DNA of 19,687 nt, taken from the NCBI GenBank assembly GCA_900542185.1, contig UQMZ01000055.1, forward strand, positions 1 to 19,687, given 5' to 3'. The DNA is from an uncultured Bacteroidales bacterium. GTDB taxonomy: Bacteria > Bacteroidota > Bacteroidia > Bacteroidales > Muribaculaceae. The translations under genes and the position numbers were made by a program. Shown here piece by piece: positions 12,736 to 19,687 of the stretch (within the stretch, counting starts at the first letter, position 1; the number at the start of each line of letters is the position of its first letter). Under the pieces are notes generated by a model. It saw only the letters and a list, made by a program, of their open reading frames with translations. It did not search any database and had not been told where the DNA came from.

Positions 12736-14679
12736 ATGAAGAATATAATAATCATACCGGCCATTGTGCTTGGAGTCGCCATGACATCCTGCACCGACTA
12801 TTTCCTGGATCTGAAGCCACTGGACTCTCAGACCGAGGCCAACTACTACAAGACCGCCCAGCAGTTCGAAGCCGCCGCCAACGGCACATACAGCTTCTAC
12901 GGCTATAAGAAAATCAGCGAGAAGGTGAACGGCAAGGACTGCGCCCATGACTTCGGATGGGTATGGGACAGCAACACCGACCTGCTTGCGGGAGTCAGCA
13001 ATACTGCCAACGGCACTCTGGCAGCTTCGGAGAACGACGGATACTGGGGCCTCTGCTATGCCAAGATCCGCAAATGCAACATCCTGCTTGAGAAGGCCGA
13101 ACAATACCCCGGAACGGAGAGTATCGAGCCCTATGTGGCCACCGCAAAATTCTTCCGCGCCTATCAGTATTACTGGATGCTGATGCGTTTCGGCGGCGTG
13201 CCCATCGTGACAAGACCGCTGTCCTCCACTTCCGATGAGCTCTACATGGCCCGCAATTCCCGTTATGAAGTCGTGTCGCAGATCATCGCCGACCTGCGCG
13301 ACGCCATAGCCGGGCTCCCCGACGAATCGGCCTACGATGGCCACGTAACCCGACAGGGAGCACAGGCCTTTATGGCAAGGGTCATGCTTTTTGAGGCCAC
13401 ATGGGAGAAATATGTCGGTGACTCCACCGATGGGGACGGCATCAACTACGGCGCCGGCTCGGCGAAACCGGAGGGATACCCGTCTGTAAGCGCAATGCTT
13501 ACCGAAGCCGCGTCTCTTGCCGAAACAGTAATCAACTCAGGCTTCTACCAGCTGTGGGAGGCAAAGGGAACTCCATACGAATCGATTGCGTACAACTTCC
13601 TTTTCAATCTGGAAGACGAGAACACCAACCCTATGGGATTCCCCAAAGACCGCAATCACGAGTTTATCCTCAAGGACTGTTACGACCGCACCGGCAACAG
13701 GACAGGCTCCAACATAACCCACACTTTCGGCGGAGACAACAATGGTCTTGGAGCGGTTACGCTCAATTGGATCAACATGGTGCCGTGCGTCAGTGACGGA
13801 CTTCCGTACTTCTATTCCGAAGACTATCGCGGTTTCGACAAGATGACCGACATTTATGAAAACCGCGATTACCGTTTCACGTCTACTGTAAAGAAACCGG
13901 GATGCAAGTATTTCATGATGGGAACGTTAGGCGGGAATAAAGACCGCTACGCAAAAGCCGATTACGCAACATGCTTTGATTTCCCTGACGGAGTCGTCGA
14001 TTACTATCCGTCAGTCACATCTGCCGGTGTGACCGGTTTCCAGAACCGCAAGATGATATCGGAGTGCAGTCTTGCACAGAAAGACGGCGACGAGGCATAC
14101 GACTACCCCATTCTCCGGCTGGCCGAGCTCTATCTGATATATGCCGAGGCCAAATGCGAACTGGGCAACGGACAGATATCCGACCAGGATCTTGACAAAT
14201 CAATCAACGTGCTTCACGTCAGAGGCGGTTCCGCGCCTATCAGCAATGCTTCGGTGGCCAAGGCCAATCAGAACTATCTTAAAAACACCGGCAAGCCCGG
14301 CAATCTGACCATGATGGATTTGATACGTAACGAACGCGCGGTGGAGCTTCGCAACGAATACGCCCGCCAAACCGACCTGTTGCGCTGGGCTATTGCAGAG
14401 GAGACAATCAATACCAACCGTCTCGGCGTCGTCATTAAGAATCCTGATGGAACCGATACTGAAATTGTGAATTTCCAGTATTATTCAGGCGACACGCCGC
14501 AACCCACTTATACCTCTGCGTCGAACATTTATGGTGAGGAAATTCTTCCGGATGGATCCGCGGCACTCATAGTCAACGCAAAATCCCAATTCAATATGAA
14601 GCGCCACAACTATCTCTATCCGCTGCCTATAAGCCAGCTTCAGTTGAACGAGAATTTACTTCAGAATCCCGGTTACTGA
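12736..14679 (+). CDS. SusD/RagB-family outer-membrane glycan-binding lipoprotein
   Basis: A 647-residue surface lipoprotein that binds glycan and caps the SusC barrel. The signal peptide MKNIIIIPAIVLGVAMTSC ends in a lipobox with lipidated Cys19, followed by TDYFLDLKPLD, a typical SusD opening. The N-terminal helical repeats (YYKTAQQFEAAANGTY, then CYAKIRKCNILLEKAEQYP and AKFFRAYQYYWMLMRFGGVP) and the C-terminal RLAELYLIYAEAKCELGN and LIRNERAVELRNEYARQTDLLRWA segments are family hallmarks. It closes with YLYPLPISQLQLNENLLQNPGY, the standard SusD ending. It is somewhat longer than many SusD proteins (about 500-600). It sits between susC (26 bases) and the GH36 gene (18 bases), so the three are almost certainly co-transcribed. 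Ligand identity cannot be read from sequence. Confidence 0.96.
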   Translation: MKNIIIIPAIVLGVAMTSCTDYFLDLKPLDSQTEANYYKTAQQFEAAANGTYSFYGYKKISEKVNGKDCAHDFGWVWDSNTDLLAGVSNTANGTLAASENDGYWGLCYAKIRKCNILLEKAEQYPGTESIEPYVATAKFFRAYQYYWMLMRFGGVPIVTRPLSSTSDELYMARNSRYEVVSQIIADLRDAIAGLPDESAYDGHVTRQGAQAFMARVMLFEATWEKYVGDSTDGDGINYGAGSAKPEGYPSVSAMLTEAASLAETVINSGFYQLWEAKGTPYESIAYNFLFNLEDENTNPMGFPKDRNHEFILKDCYDRTGNRTGSNITHTFGGDNNGLGAVTLNWINMVPCVSDGLPYFYSEDYRGFDKMTDIYENRDYRFTSTVKKPGCKYFMMGTLGGNKDRYAKADYATCFDFPDGVVDYYPSVTSAGVTGFQNRKMISECSLAQKDGDEAYDYPILRLAELYLIYAEAKCELGNGQISDQDLDKSINVLHVRGGSAPISNASVAKANQNYLKNTGKPGNLTMMDLIRNERAVELRNEYARQTDLLRWAIAEETINTNRLGVVIKNPDGTDTEIVNFQYYSGDTPQPTYTSASNIYGEEILPDGSAALIVNAKSQFNMKRHNYLYPLPISQLQLNENLLQNPGY

Positions 14680-14697
14680 CCTATCACTGAATAAGTC

Positions 14698-16902
14698 ATG
14701 AACAATCGTATTAAATTCATTCTCACGGCATTGACCGCGCTCTGCGCGGCCAATGCCGATGCCGGAAACATCCTCATATCCACACCCAACACCTCATTGG
14801 GACTGGTGGCAGACCAAGGTCAGGAACTGAAATTCGCCTACTACGGGGCAAAGATAGACGACAGTGACCTGGACGCCCTTATAGCTTCCGGCTCATTGTC
14901 GACAGCGGCATATCCGGTGTACGGCATGAAGACACCGTCGGAAGACGCCCTTGCCGTCCGGCACTCGGACGGCAACATGTCCACCGCTCTGGTGGTGACC
15001 GGATATACCACGCAACAGGACGCCGGCCGAACCGTTACCAGAATCTCAATGAAAGATCCGGTATACCCTCTGTTTGTGGACCTGTGTTACCGTACTTACG
15101 ACGGCTCGGATGTGTTGGAAACATGGTCTGAAATCAGGCATCGGGAGAAAAAGCCGGTGGAGTTATCAAGATTCGCTTCGGCATACCTCCCCGTACACAG
15201 GGGGAACGTCTGGCTGTCAAGCTTTAGCGGCGCATGGGCCAATGAGGCGAGGCTGACGGAAGAACCCCTTACGCCCGGCATGAAGATAATCAAGAACAAG
15301 GATGGCGTTCGCAATTCCCACACATCGCACGCAGAAATAATGCTCTCCCTCGACGGCAAGCCTTGCGAGACTTCGGGGAGAGTGATCGGGGCGGCTTTAT
15401 GCTATACGGGCAATTATTTATTGCGTATAGACACGGACGAAAGCGATTACCATCATTTCTTCGCCGGAATCAATCCGGATAATTCATTATGGCATCTGGC
15501 TCCCGGAGAGACTTTCAGGACTCCGGAACTCGCATTGACGTTCAGTTGCCGGGGCGTGGGACAGGTAAGCCGTAACTTTCACTCCTGGGCAAGAGATCAT
15601 AAGCTCGTCAACGGACACAAGACCCGGAAAGTGCTGCTCAACAGTTGGGAAGGCGTCTATTTCAAAATCAACGAGGACGGCATGAACCGCATGATTAAAG
15701 ACATCGCCGATCTGGGTGGCGAATTGTTCGTCATGGACGACGGATGGTTCGGCGACCGCTATCCTCGTAATTCGGACAAGACTTCCCTGGGAGATTGGAC
15801 CATAGACCGCAGGAAACTGCCAAACGGAATAAAGATCCTGATTGATTCAGCCAGGAATAACGGCGTTGATTTCGGTATATGGATCGAACCTGAAATGACA
15901 AATACCAGGAGCGAACTATATGAGAAGCATCCGGAATGGGTACTTAAAGCCCCGCAACGCGATCCCGTCACAGGCAGAGGAGGCACTCAGCTTGTGCTTG
16001 ACCTCTCCAATCCGGAAGTACAGGATTTCGTATTCAATGTCGTTGACAATCTGATGACGGCCTATCCGGAAATAGATTATATCAAATGGGATGCGAATAT
16101 GTCGATTCTTAATCATGGTTCGGATTTTCTCGGTAAAGACAACCAGAGCCACCTTTATATAGCATACCATAAAGGTCTGGAAAATATATGCCGGCGTATA
16201 CGCAATAAATACCCCGACATTACCATGCAGGCATGTGCAAGCGGAGGCGGACGCGTAAACTTCGGTTTCTTCCCCTATTTCGACGAATTCTGGACTTCCG
16301 ACAATACAGACGCCCTGCAGAGGATATACATGCAGTGGGGCACATCGTACTTTTTCCCTGCCATTGCAATGGGGTCGCATATCAGCGCGTCACCGAACCA
16401 TCAGACATTCCGACATGTCCCCCTCAAGTTCAGGATAGATGTGGCAATGAGCGGTCGTCTGGGAGTGGAACTTCAGCCATCGTCGATGTCTGAAGATGAA
16501 TTATCGATGTGCAGGAACGCTATTGCCGGCTACAAACAGATCCGGCCCACGGTGCAGCAGGGAGATCTGTACCGGCTTATGTCTCCTTACGACAACAATG
16601 GCGTGGCATCCCTGATGTATGTCGCACAGGATAAGAAACAAGCGGTGCTTTATTGGTACAAGACGGAACATTTCCATAATCAGCATCTTCCATCGGTCTG
16701 TCTCGATGGACTGGAGCCTGATTCATACTATCGGCTGACCGAACTCAACAGAATAGATACTCAACCACTTAAAATAGAAGGTAAGGTTTTCTCCGGTTCG
16801 TTCCTGATGTCAAACGGACTTGATATGCCGGCCAATCATGTCCTCGACAAGAAAGACAGAAATGAATATGCAAGCCGGGTAATCCTGCTTGAAAAAATCT
16901 GA
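14698..16902 (+). CDS. Secreted GH36 alpha-galactosidase
   Basis: A 734-residue retaining alpha-galactosidase of the GH36 type, which removes terminal alpha-galactose from oligosaccharides such as raffinose, stachyose, melibiose or galactomannan side chains. Residues 1 to about 23 are a signal peptide (MNNRIKFILTALTALCAANADA), so it should act in the periplasm or at the cell surface. An N-terminal beta-sandwich precedes the TIM barrel, which opens near 310 with KVLLNSWEG and MDDGWFGDR. The nucleophile is Asp465 in YIKWDAN and the acid/base is Asp535 in WTSDNTDA; CASGGGR, a substrate-binding signature, is just before. The family substrate-specificity motifs are intact and length is normal. It is the third gene of the susC operon, 18 bases after susD, and a terminator follows. 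Assignment of the reaction is good; the natural substrate is open. Confidence 0.93.
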   Translation: MNNRIKFILTALTALCAANADAGNILISTPNTSLGLVADQGQELKFAYYGAKIDDSDLDALIASGSLSTAAYPVYGMKTPSEDALAVRHSDGNMSTALVVTGYTTQQDAGRTVTRISMKDPVYPLFVDLCYRTYDGSDVLETWSEIRHREKKPVELSRFASAYLPVHRGNVWLSSFSGAWANEARLTEEPLTPGMKIIKNKDGVRNSHTSHAEIMLSLDGKPCETSGRVIGAALCYTGNYLLRIDTDESDYHHFFAGINPDNSLWHLAPGETFRTPELALTFSCRGVGQVSRNFHSWARDHKLVNGHKTRKVLLNSWEGVYFKINEDGMNRMIKDIADLGGELFVMDDGWFGDRYPRNSDKTSLGDWTIDRRKLPNGIKILIDSARNNGVDFGIWIEPEMTNTRSELYEKHPEWVLKAPQRDPVTGRGGTQLVLDLSNPEVQDFVFNVVDNLMTAYPEIDYIKWDANMSILNHGSDFLGKDNQSHLYIAYHKGLENICRRIRNKYPDITMQACASGGGRVNFGFFPYFDEFWTSDNTDALQRIYMQWGTSYFFPAIAMGSHISASPNHQTFRHVPLKFRIDVAMSGRLGVELQPSSMSEDELSMCRNAIAGYKQIRPTVQQGDLYRLMSPYDNNGVASLMYVAQDKKQAVLYWYKTEHFHNQHLPSVCLDGLEPDSYYRLTELNRIDTQPLKIEGKVFSGSFLMSNGLDMPANHVLDKKDRNEYASRVILLEKI

Positions 16903-16923
16903 CGGCAAAACCATCTGACAAGA

Positions 16924-16974
16924 ATTCACCCTGTCTTTCCGTTTATAGGGAAACAGGGTGAATGCTATTTTATC
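16924..16974 (+). terminator. Intrinsic terminator ending the susC-susD-GH36 operon
   Basis: An 11-base perfect stem, ATTCACCCTGT (16924-16934) and ACAGGGTGAAT (16953-16963), which can extend inward through TTTCC/GGGAA with one bulged C, around GTTTATA. GCTATTTTAT follows as a T-rich tail. It lies 21 bases after the GH36 stop, so the aldo-keto reductase at 17004 is probably transcribed separately or by read-through. Confidence 0.8.
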
Positions 16975-17003
16975 CTACGCTAATATAAGCAACTGACATA
17001 AGA

Positions 17004-17969
17004 ATGATGAATATGATTTACAGACGATGCGGAAGGAGCGGCATTGAATTGCCGGTGATTTCATTGGGATTGTGGCATAATTTCGGCGATGTGGACGATT
17101 TCGATACGGCGCGAGATATGCTGTTAACGGCCTTTGACCGTGGAATCTGTCATTTCGACCTTGCCAACAACTACGGCCCGTCGCCCGGCAGCGCGGAAAA
17201 GACTTTCGGCAAGGTTCTGAAGGATGACTTAGCCTCCCACCGCGACGAGCTGTTCATTTCGTCCAAGGCCGGTCATGACATGTGGCCTGGCGTGTACGGA
17301 GGCAATTCATCGCGCAAGAACCTCATCGCATCCTGCGACGTCAGCCTTAAACGGACCGGGCTGGAATATTTCGACGTGTTCTATAGCCATCGCTATGACG
17401 GCGTTACTCCCATCGAGGAAACGATGCAGGCCCTGATAGACATAGTGCGCAGCGGAAAGGCCCTCTATGCCGGCATCTCCAAATATCCGCCCCGGGAACA
17501 GGAATATGCCTACCGTCTGCTTGCCGAGGCAAAGGTGCCCTGTCTTGTAAGCCAATACCGTTATTCCATGTTCGACACGGCTGCAGCCGGCGAGAATTTC
17601 GGGTTAGCCGCAGCCAACGGAAGCGGCATTACGGTCTTTTCACCCCTGGCACAAGGGCTGCTGACCGACCGCTATCTTCATGGCATCCCCGCCGGAAGCC
17701 GCGCTGCCAGAAGCACCGGTTTCCTCCAGATGTCGCAGGTCACCGACGACAAGATAGCCAAGGCCCGCCGATTAAACGAACTCGCCACCCGTCGCGGACA
17801 GACTCTGGCACAGATGGCATTGGCCTGGATACTGACTGACGAGCGGGTCACTTCCGTAATCATCGGAGCGTCATCGGTAAAGCAGCTTTCTGATAACCTC
17901 GGCGCAATCGACAGTCTATCCTTCTCCCCCGAAGAATTCTCGGAAATCCGTACTGTTTTATCCGAATGA
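17004..17969 (+). CDS. Aldo-keto reductase, YghZ/Gpr (L-glyceraldehyde 3-phosphate reductase) type
   Basis: A 321-residue cytoplasmic NADPH-dependent TIM-barrel reductase. It resembles E. coli YghZ closely along its length: YRRCGRSG, SLGLWHNFG, HFDLANNYGPSPGSAEKTFG, AGHDMWPGVYG, DVFYSHR, VFSPLAQGLLTDRYL, and SVIIGASSVKQLSDN near the end. The catalytic tetrad is Asp52, Tyr57, Lys88 and His129. YghZ reduces L-glyceraldehyde 3-phosphate and other toxic aldehydes; the substrate here is inferred from similarity. Two further ATG codons lie at 17007 and 17013, so the start is uncertain by up to three residues. It follows the GH36 operon but lies beyond a terminator, so a role in the PUL is possible rather than shown. 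The gene is intact. Confidence 0.9.
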   Translation: MMNMIYRRCGRSGIELPVISLGLWHNFGDVDDFDTARDMLLTAFDRGICHFDLANNYGPSPGSAEKTFGKVLKDDLASHRDELFISSKAGHDMWPGVYGGNSSRKNLIASCDVSLKRTGLEYFDVFYSHRYDGVTPIEETMQALIDIVRSGKALYAGISKYPPREQEYAYRLLAEAKVPCLVSQYRYSMFDTAAAGENFGLAAANGSGITVFSPLAQGLLTDRYLHGIPAGSRAARSTGFLQMSQVTDDKIAKARRLNELATRRGQTLAQMALAWILTDERVTSVIIGASSVKQLSDNLGAIDSLSFSPEEFSEIRTVLSE

Positions 17970-17970
17970 A

Positions 17971-18017
17971 ATTTAAGTAATTTAAGTAAAGGGCACCCGT
18001 CAGAGGTCGCCCTTTAC
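17971..18017. terminator. Hairpin and tandem repeat between convergent genes
   Basis: A 9-base stem GTAAAGGGC (17986-17994) and GCCCTTTAC (18009-18017), whose right arm lies inside the end of the minus-strand ATPase gene. It is preceded on the plus strand by two tandem copies of ATTTAAGTA (17971-17979, 17980-17988), which give a T-rich but broken tail on the minus strand. It probably acts as a weak terminator in both directions. Confidence 0.45.
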
Positions 18018-19640
18018 AATCCATTCGCCGGTCTTGTTGGAGCCCCGGCGGAAGAGGATGCCTTCCTGCTTCAGCCGCCCTACAATCTTCTGCACGCCGA
18101 TTCGCGACATGCCGATAACCTCGGCCACTTCCTCCAGCGTCATTCTGGAGTCTCTGGACAAGACATACACCACCTTGTCCCTGTTCGATTTAATTCTCCT
18201 AAGAATGCCCTGAAGGCCTTCATAAGAGTCGGTATTTATGCTTTCCGTCTGTCGGGAGTGCATCACCGGTGTTCCATACGGGATTGCGCTATCCATTTCA
18301 TGCGCCATGTTGTATTCATGCACCCGGGGCGATTCGTATTCTTCGTCATAAACTCCATACAGGCGTCTCATGGCGGGGATGTCGGGCTCCCGTCCGCCGA
18401 AGTCGAGGGTCAGCGTGGTGCGGTCCACACCCCCTGTGGTGGTTACCTCAAGCTTAGGCGCGCAGTGATACACGCTATGCCACGTCTTGAAGATACCCTG
18501 CAGGCCACTGCCGGCACGCTCGCCATATTCCACCATAGCCAGCATCTTCATCATCACGCCGTTGCGCGGGTCGGACGCGCTGTCCTGCAATGCCTCGTTC
18601 AGAGACACACGCATACTTCCGGGGTTGGCGAACCTGAACCCTTCGGCACTTTTCTGCACCACCACACCGCGCCGGCCGTAGAAATCCGCGTTGGCCAGCA
18701 TGTTGACCGTGGCCTCGCGCACAGTCTTGTGCAAGGGCGTGTCATCGTCACGGAAGTTGCCCTTGAACATGAACGGCACCTTCAGGTCGGACTGCAGTTT
18801 CGGGATGACTTTGAGGATAAAGTCGAACACGTTACCGCTCCAGTCGCCCGACTGCGAGGTGATGCGGTCGGTCCACCGGGCATACATCCCGTTGCTGCGG
18901 TTCTCCTGATAATCCAGAAAGTAGTTGGGGAACACCGGTGTGATCTCGTACTCATAGCCGAACATGAGCAGGCCCGCCACCGTAGGATGGAACCGGCCGG
19001 TATCCTTGTCCTCGCGCACGGCTCCGATCCTGCGCAGAAACATGGTGTCGTCCTCATGGTTCCACAGGTGCTGCGAACGGATCAGCTTGAAGATGTTGCG
19101 GTATGCCTTTATGGTCTCCGGGCAGAACACCGACACGTCCAGCCCGGTCAGCAGTCGGTTGTCGTCTGTCACCAGCGATGAGTCGCGCATCATCAGTGCC
19201 ACCTCTTCGAGCGAGCAGTGATAGTCGCCTTCGAAGTTACGGCGGTAGGTCCCGGTGCGTGGATCGGCGCCTACATATACCGGGCGCGATGTGCGTTCGG
19301 CTCTGGGCACATGGATCACGATCACGTCCTTTCCTTCGACTTGGTCCACATACGCCATACTGTCGGTCAGAATGTTGCTGCTGACTTTCTGGCGGTTGTT
19401 GACCATGTTCCAGAAATCCTTTATTGTCTTGTAGGCGTCGGGCAGGCCTTCCACCACGAGGCGTCCGTGCTCTTTTTCGTTGACTCCGAGCACGATTACT
19501 CCGCCATCGGTATTGGCGAAAGCGGAATAAGTCTCCCACAGTGAGCTGGGAAGGCCGCCGCGGCCGGACTTTACTTCCAGTCCGCCGTTTTCCTTATATG
19601 TCGTCAGTCTTTCAAGACTGACGGATTCCGCAGTCTTCAT
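18000..19640 (-). CDS. AlbA_2 / RecG-like ATP-binding transcriptional regulator with winged helix
   Basis: A 546-residue cytoplasmic protein of the family often annotated as ATP-binding protein or putative transcriptional regulator. The N-terminal AlbA_2 (Schlafen-like) domain covers about 10-155, with the signature LEVKSGRGGLPSSLWETYSA and FANTDGGVIVLGV. The middle holds a degenerate HATPase_c_4-like domain, with VREATVNMLANADFYGRRGV near 306-325, FANPGSMRV near 337-345 and YGERAGSGL near 373-381. A poorly conserved linker of about 50 residues follows, then a C-terminal winged helix (about 484-546: MTLEEVAEVIGMSRIGVQKIVGRLKQEGIL). Function is not established for most members; DNA or RNA binding and stress or defence regulation have been proposed. 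The gene is complete, starting 15 bases before the end of genomic sequence, so its promoter is lost. It is convergent with the reductase. Confidence 0.82.
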   Translation of the reverse strand: MKTAESVSLERLTTYKENGGLEVKSGRGGLPSSLWETYSAFANTDGGVIVLGVNEKEHGRLVVEGLPDAYKTIKDFWNMVNNRQKVSSNILTDSMAYVDQVEGKDVIVIHVPRAERTSRPVYVGADPRTGTYRRNFEGDYHCSLEEVALMMRDSSLVTDDNRLLTGLDVSVFCPETIKAYRNIFKLIRSQHLWNHEDDTMFLRRIGAVREDKDTGRFHPTVAGLLMFGYEYEITPVFPNYFLDYQENRSNGMYARWTDRITSQSGDWSGNVFDFILKVIPKLQSDLKVPFMFKGNFRDDDTPLHKTVREATVNMLANADFYGRRGVVVQKSAEGFRFANPGSMRVSLNEALQDSASDPRNGVMMKMLAMVEYGERAGSGLQGIFKTWHSVYHCAPKLEVTTTGGVDRTTLTLDFGGREPDIPAMRRLYGVYDEEYESPRVHEYNMAHEMDSAIPYGTPVMHSRQTESINTDSYEGLQGILRRIKSNRDKVVYVLSRDSRMTLEEVAEVIGMSRIGVQKIVGRLKQEGILFRRGSNKTGEWIVKGDL

Positions 19641-19655
19641 ATCTTGTTATAATAT

Positions 19656-19687
19656 CTGTCTCTTATACACATCTGACGCTGCCGACG
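19656..19687 (-). other. Illumina Nextera adapter (i5 side), not genomic
   Basis: CTGTCTCTTATACACATCT is the reverse complement of the transposase mosaic end, and GACGCTGCCGACG continues as the Nextera read-1 adapter. Together with bases 1-48 it shows that both contig ends are library artefacts. Confidence 0.98.

Noticed and set aside
12727..13344. 205-residue minus-strand frame, and a 223-residue one at 9839-10510
   Set aside because: Antisense to susD and susC respectively; no recognisable domain and fully explained by codon bias on the coding strand.
18258..19181. 307-residue plus-strand frame
   Set aside because: Antisense to the AlbA_2/ATPase gene; composition is His/Arg/Val-rich shadow type with no domain or signal.

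Overview
The window is a whole assembled contig rather than a clean chromosomal excerpt. Bases 1-48 and 19656-19687 are Illumina Nextera library adapter, so the biological sequence runs from 49 to 19655. The gene content points to a gut-type Bacteroidales bacterium, possibly Muribaculaceae. The signs are a SusC/SusD pair, a two-propeller/Y_Y_Y sensor regulator, a secreted protein ending in a T9SS-like tail, no clear Shine-Dalgarno sequences, and several promoters of the Bacteroidetes type (-33 TTTG, about 20 bases, -7 TAnnTTTG). The family-level placement is inference.

Layout. 49-2300 (+): the 3' part of a GH32 beta-fructosidase-type gene cut by the contig edge, then a secreted protein with a C-terminal sorting-like tail, ending in a strong hairpin at 2343-2376. 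2412-4506 (-): a secreted GH43-like hydrolase, a small secreted His/Tyr/Lys-rich protein, and a YafQ-type toxin with a ribbon-helix-helix antitoxin. 4705-7455 (+): a large membrane-spanning AraC-type regulator. 7622-8845 (-): a secreted alginate-lyase-family protein. 8846-9352: a 507-base divergent control region with two direct repeats, a palindrome and two recognisable promoters. 9353-16902 (+): the susC-susD-GH36 operon, closed by an intrinsic terminator. 17004-17969 (+): an aldo-keto reductase of the YghZ/Gpr type. 18000-19640 (-): an AlbA_2/ATPase/winged-helix regulator.

Working together. The central block reads as a polysaccharide utilization locus (PUL). SusD and SusC capture and import a glycan across the outer membrane. 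The exported GH36 (alpha-galactosidase), GH43-like enzyme and lyase-family protein process it, and the membrane-spanning regulator probably senses the product and switches the locus on. GH36 plus GH32 would suit raffinose-family oligosaccharides, but the lyase-family and GH43-like enzymes argue for something more complex or for two adjoining loci, so the substrate is unresolved.

The most interesting points are the regulator, which has the full periplasmic sensor of a hybrid two-component system but no kinase or receiver domain; the repeat-rich divergent promoter region; and a toxin-antitoxin module with a well-defined promoter/operator lying inside the PUL. No rRNA, tRNA, CRISPR array, insertion sequence or phage gene was recognised.
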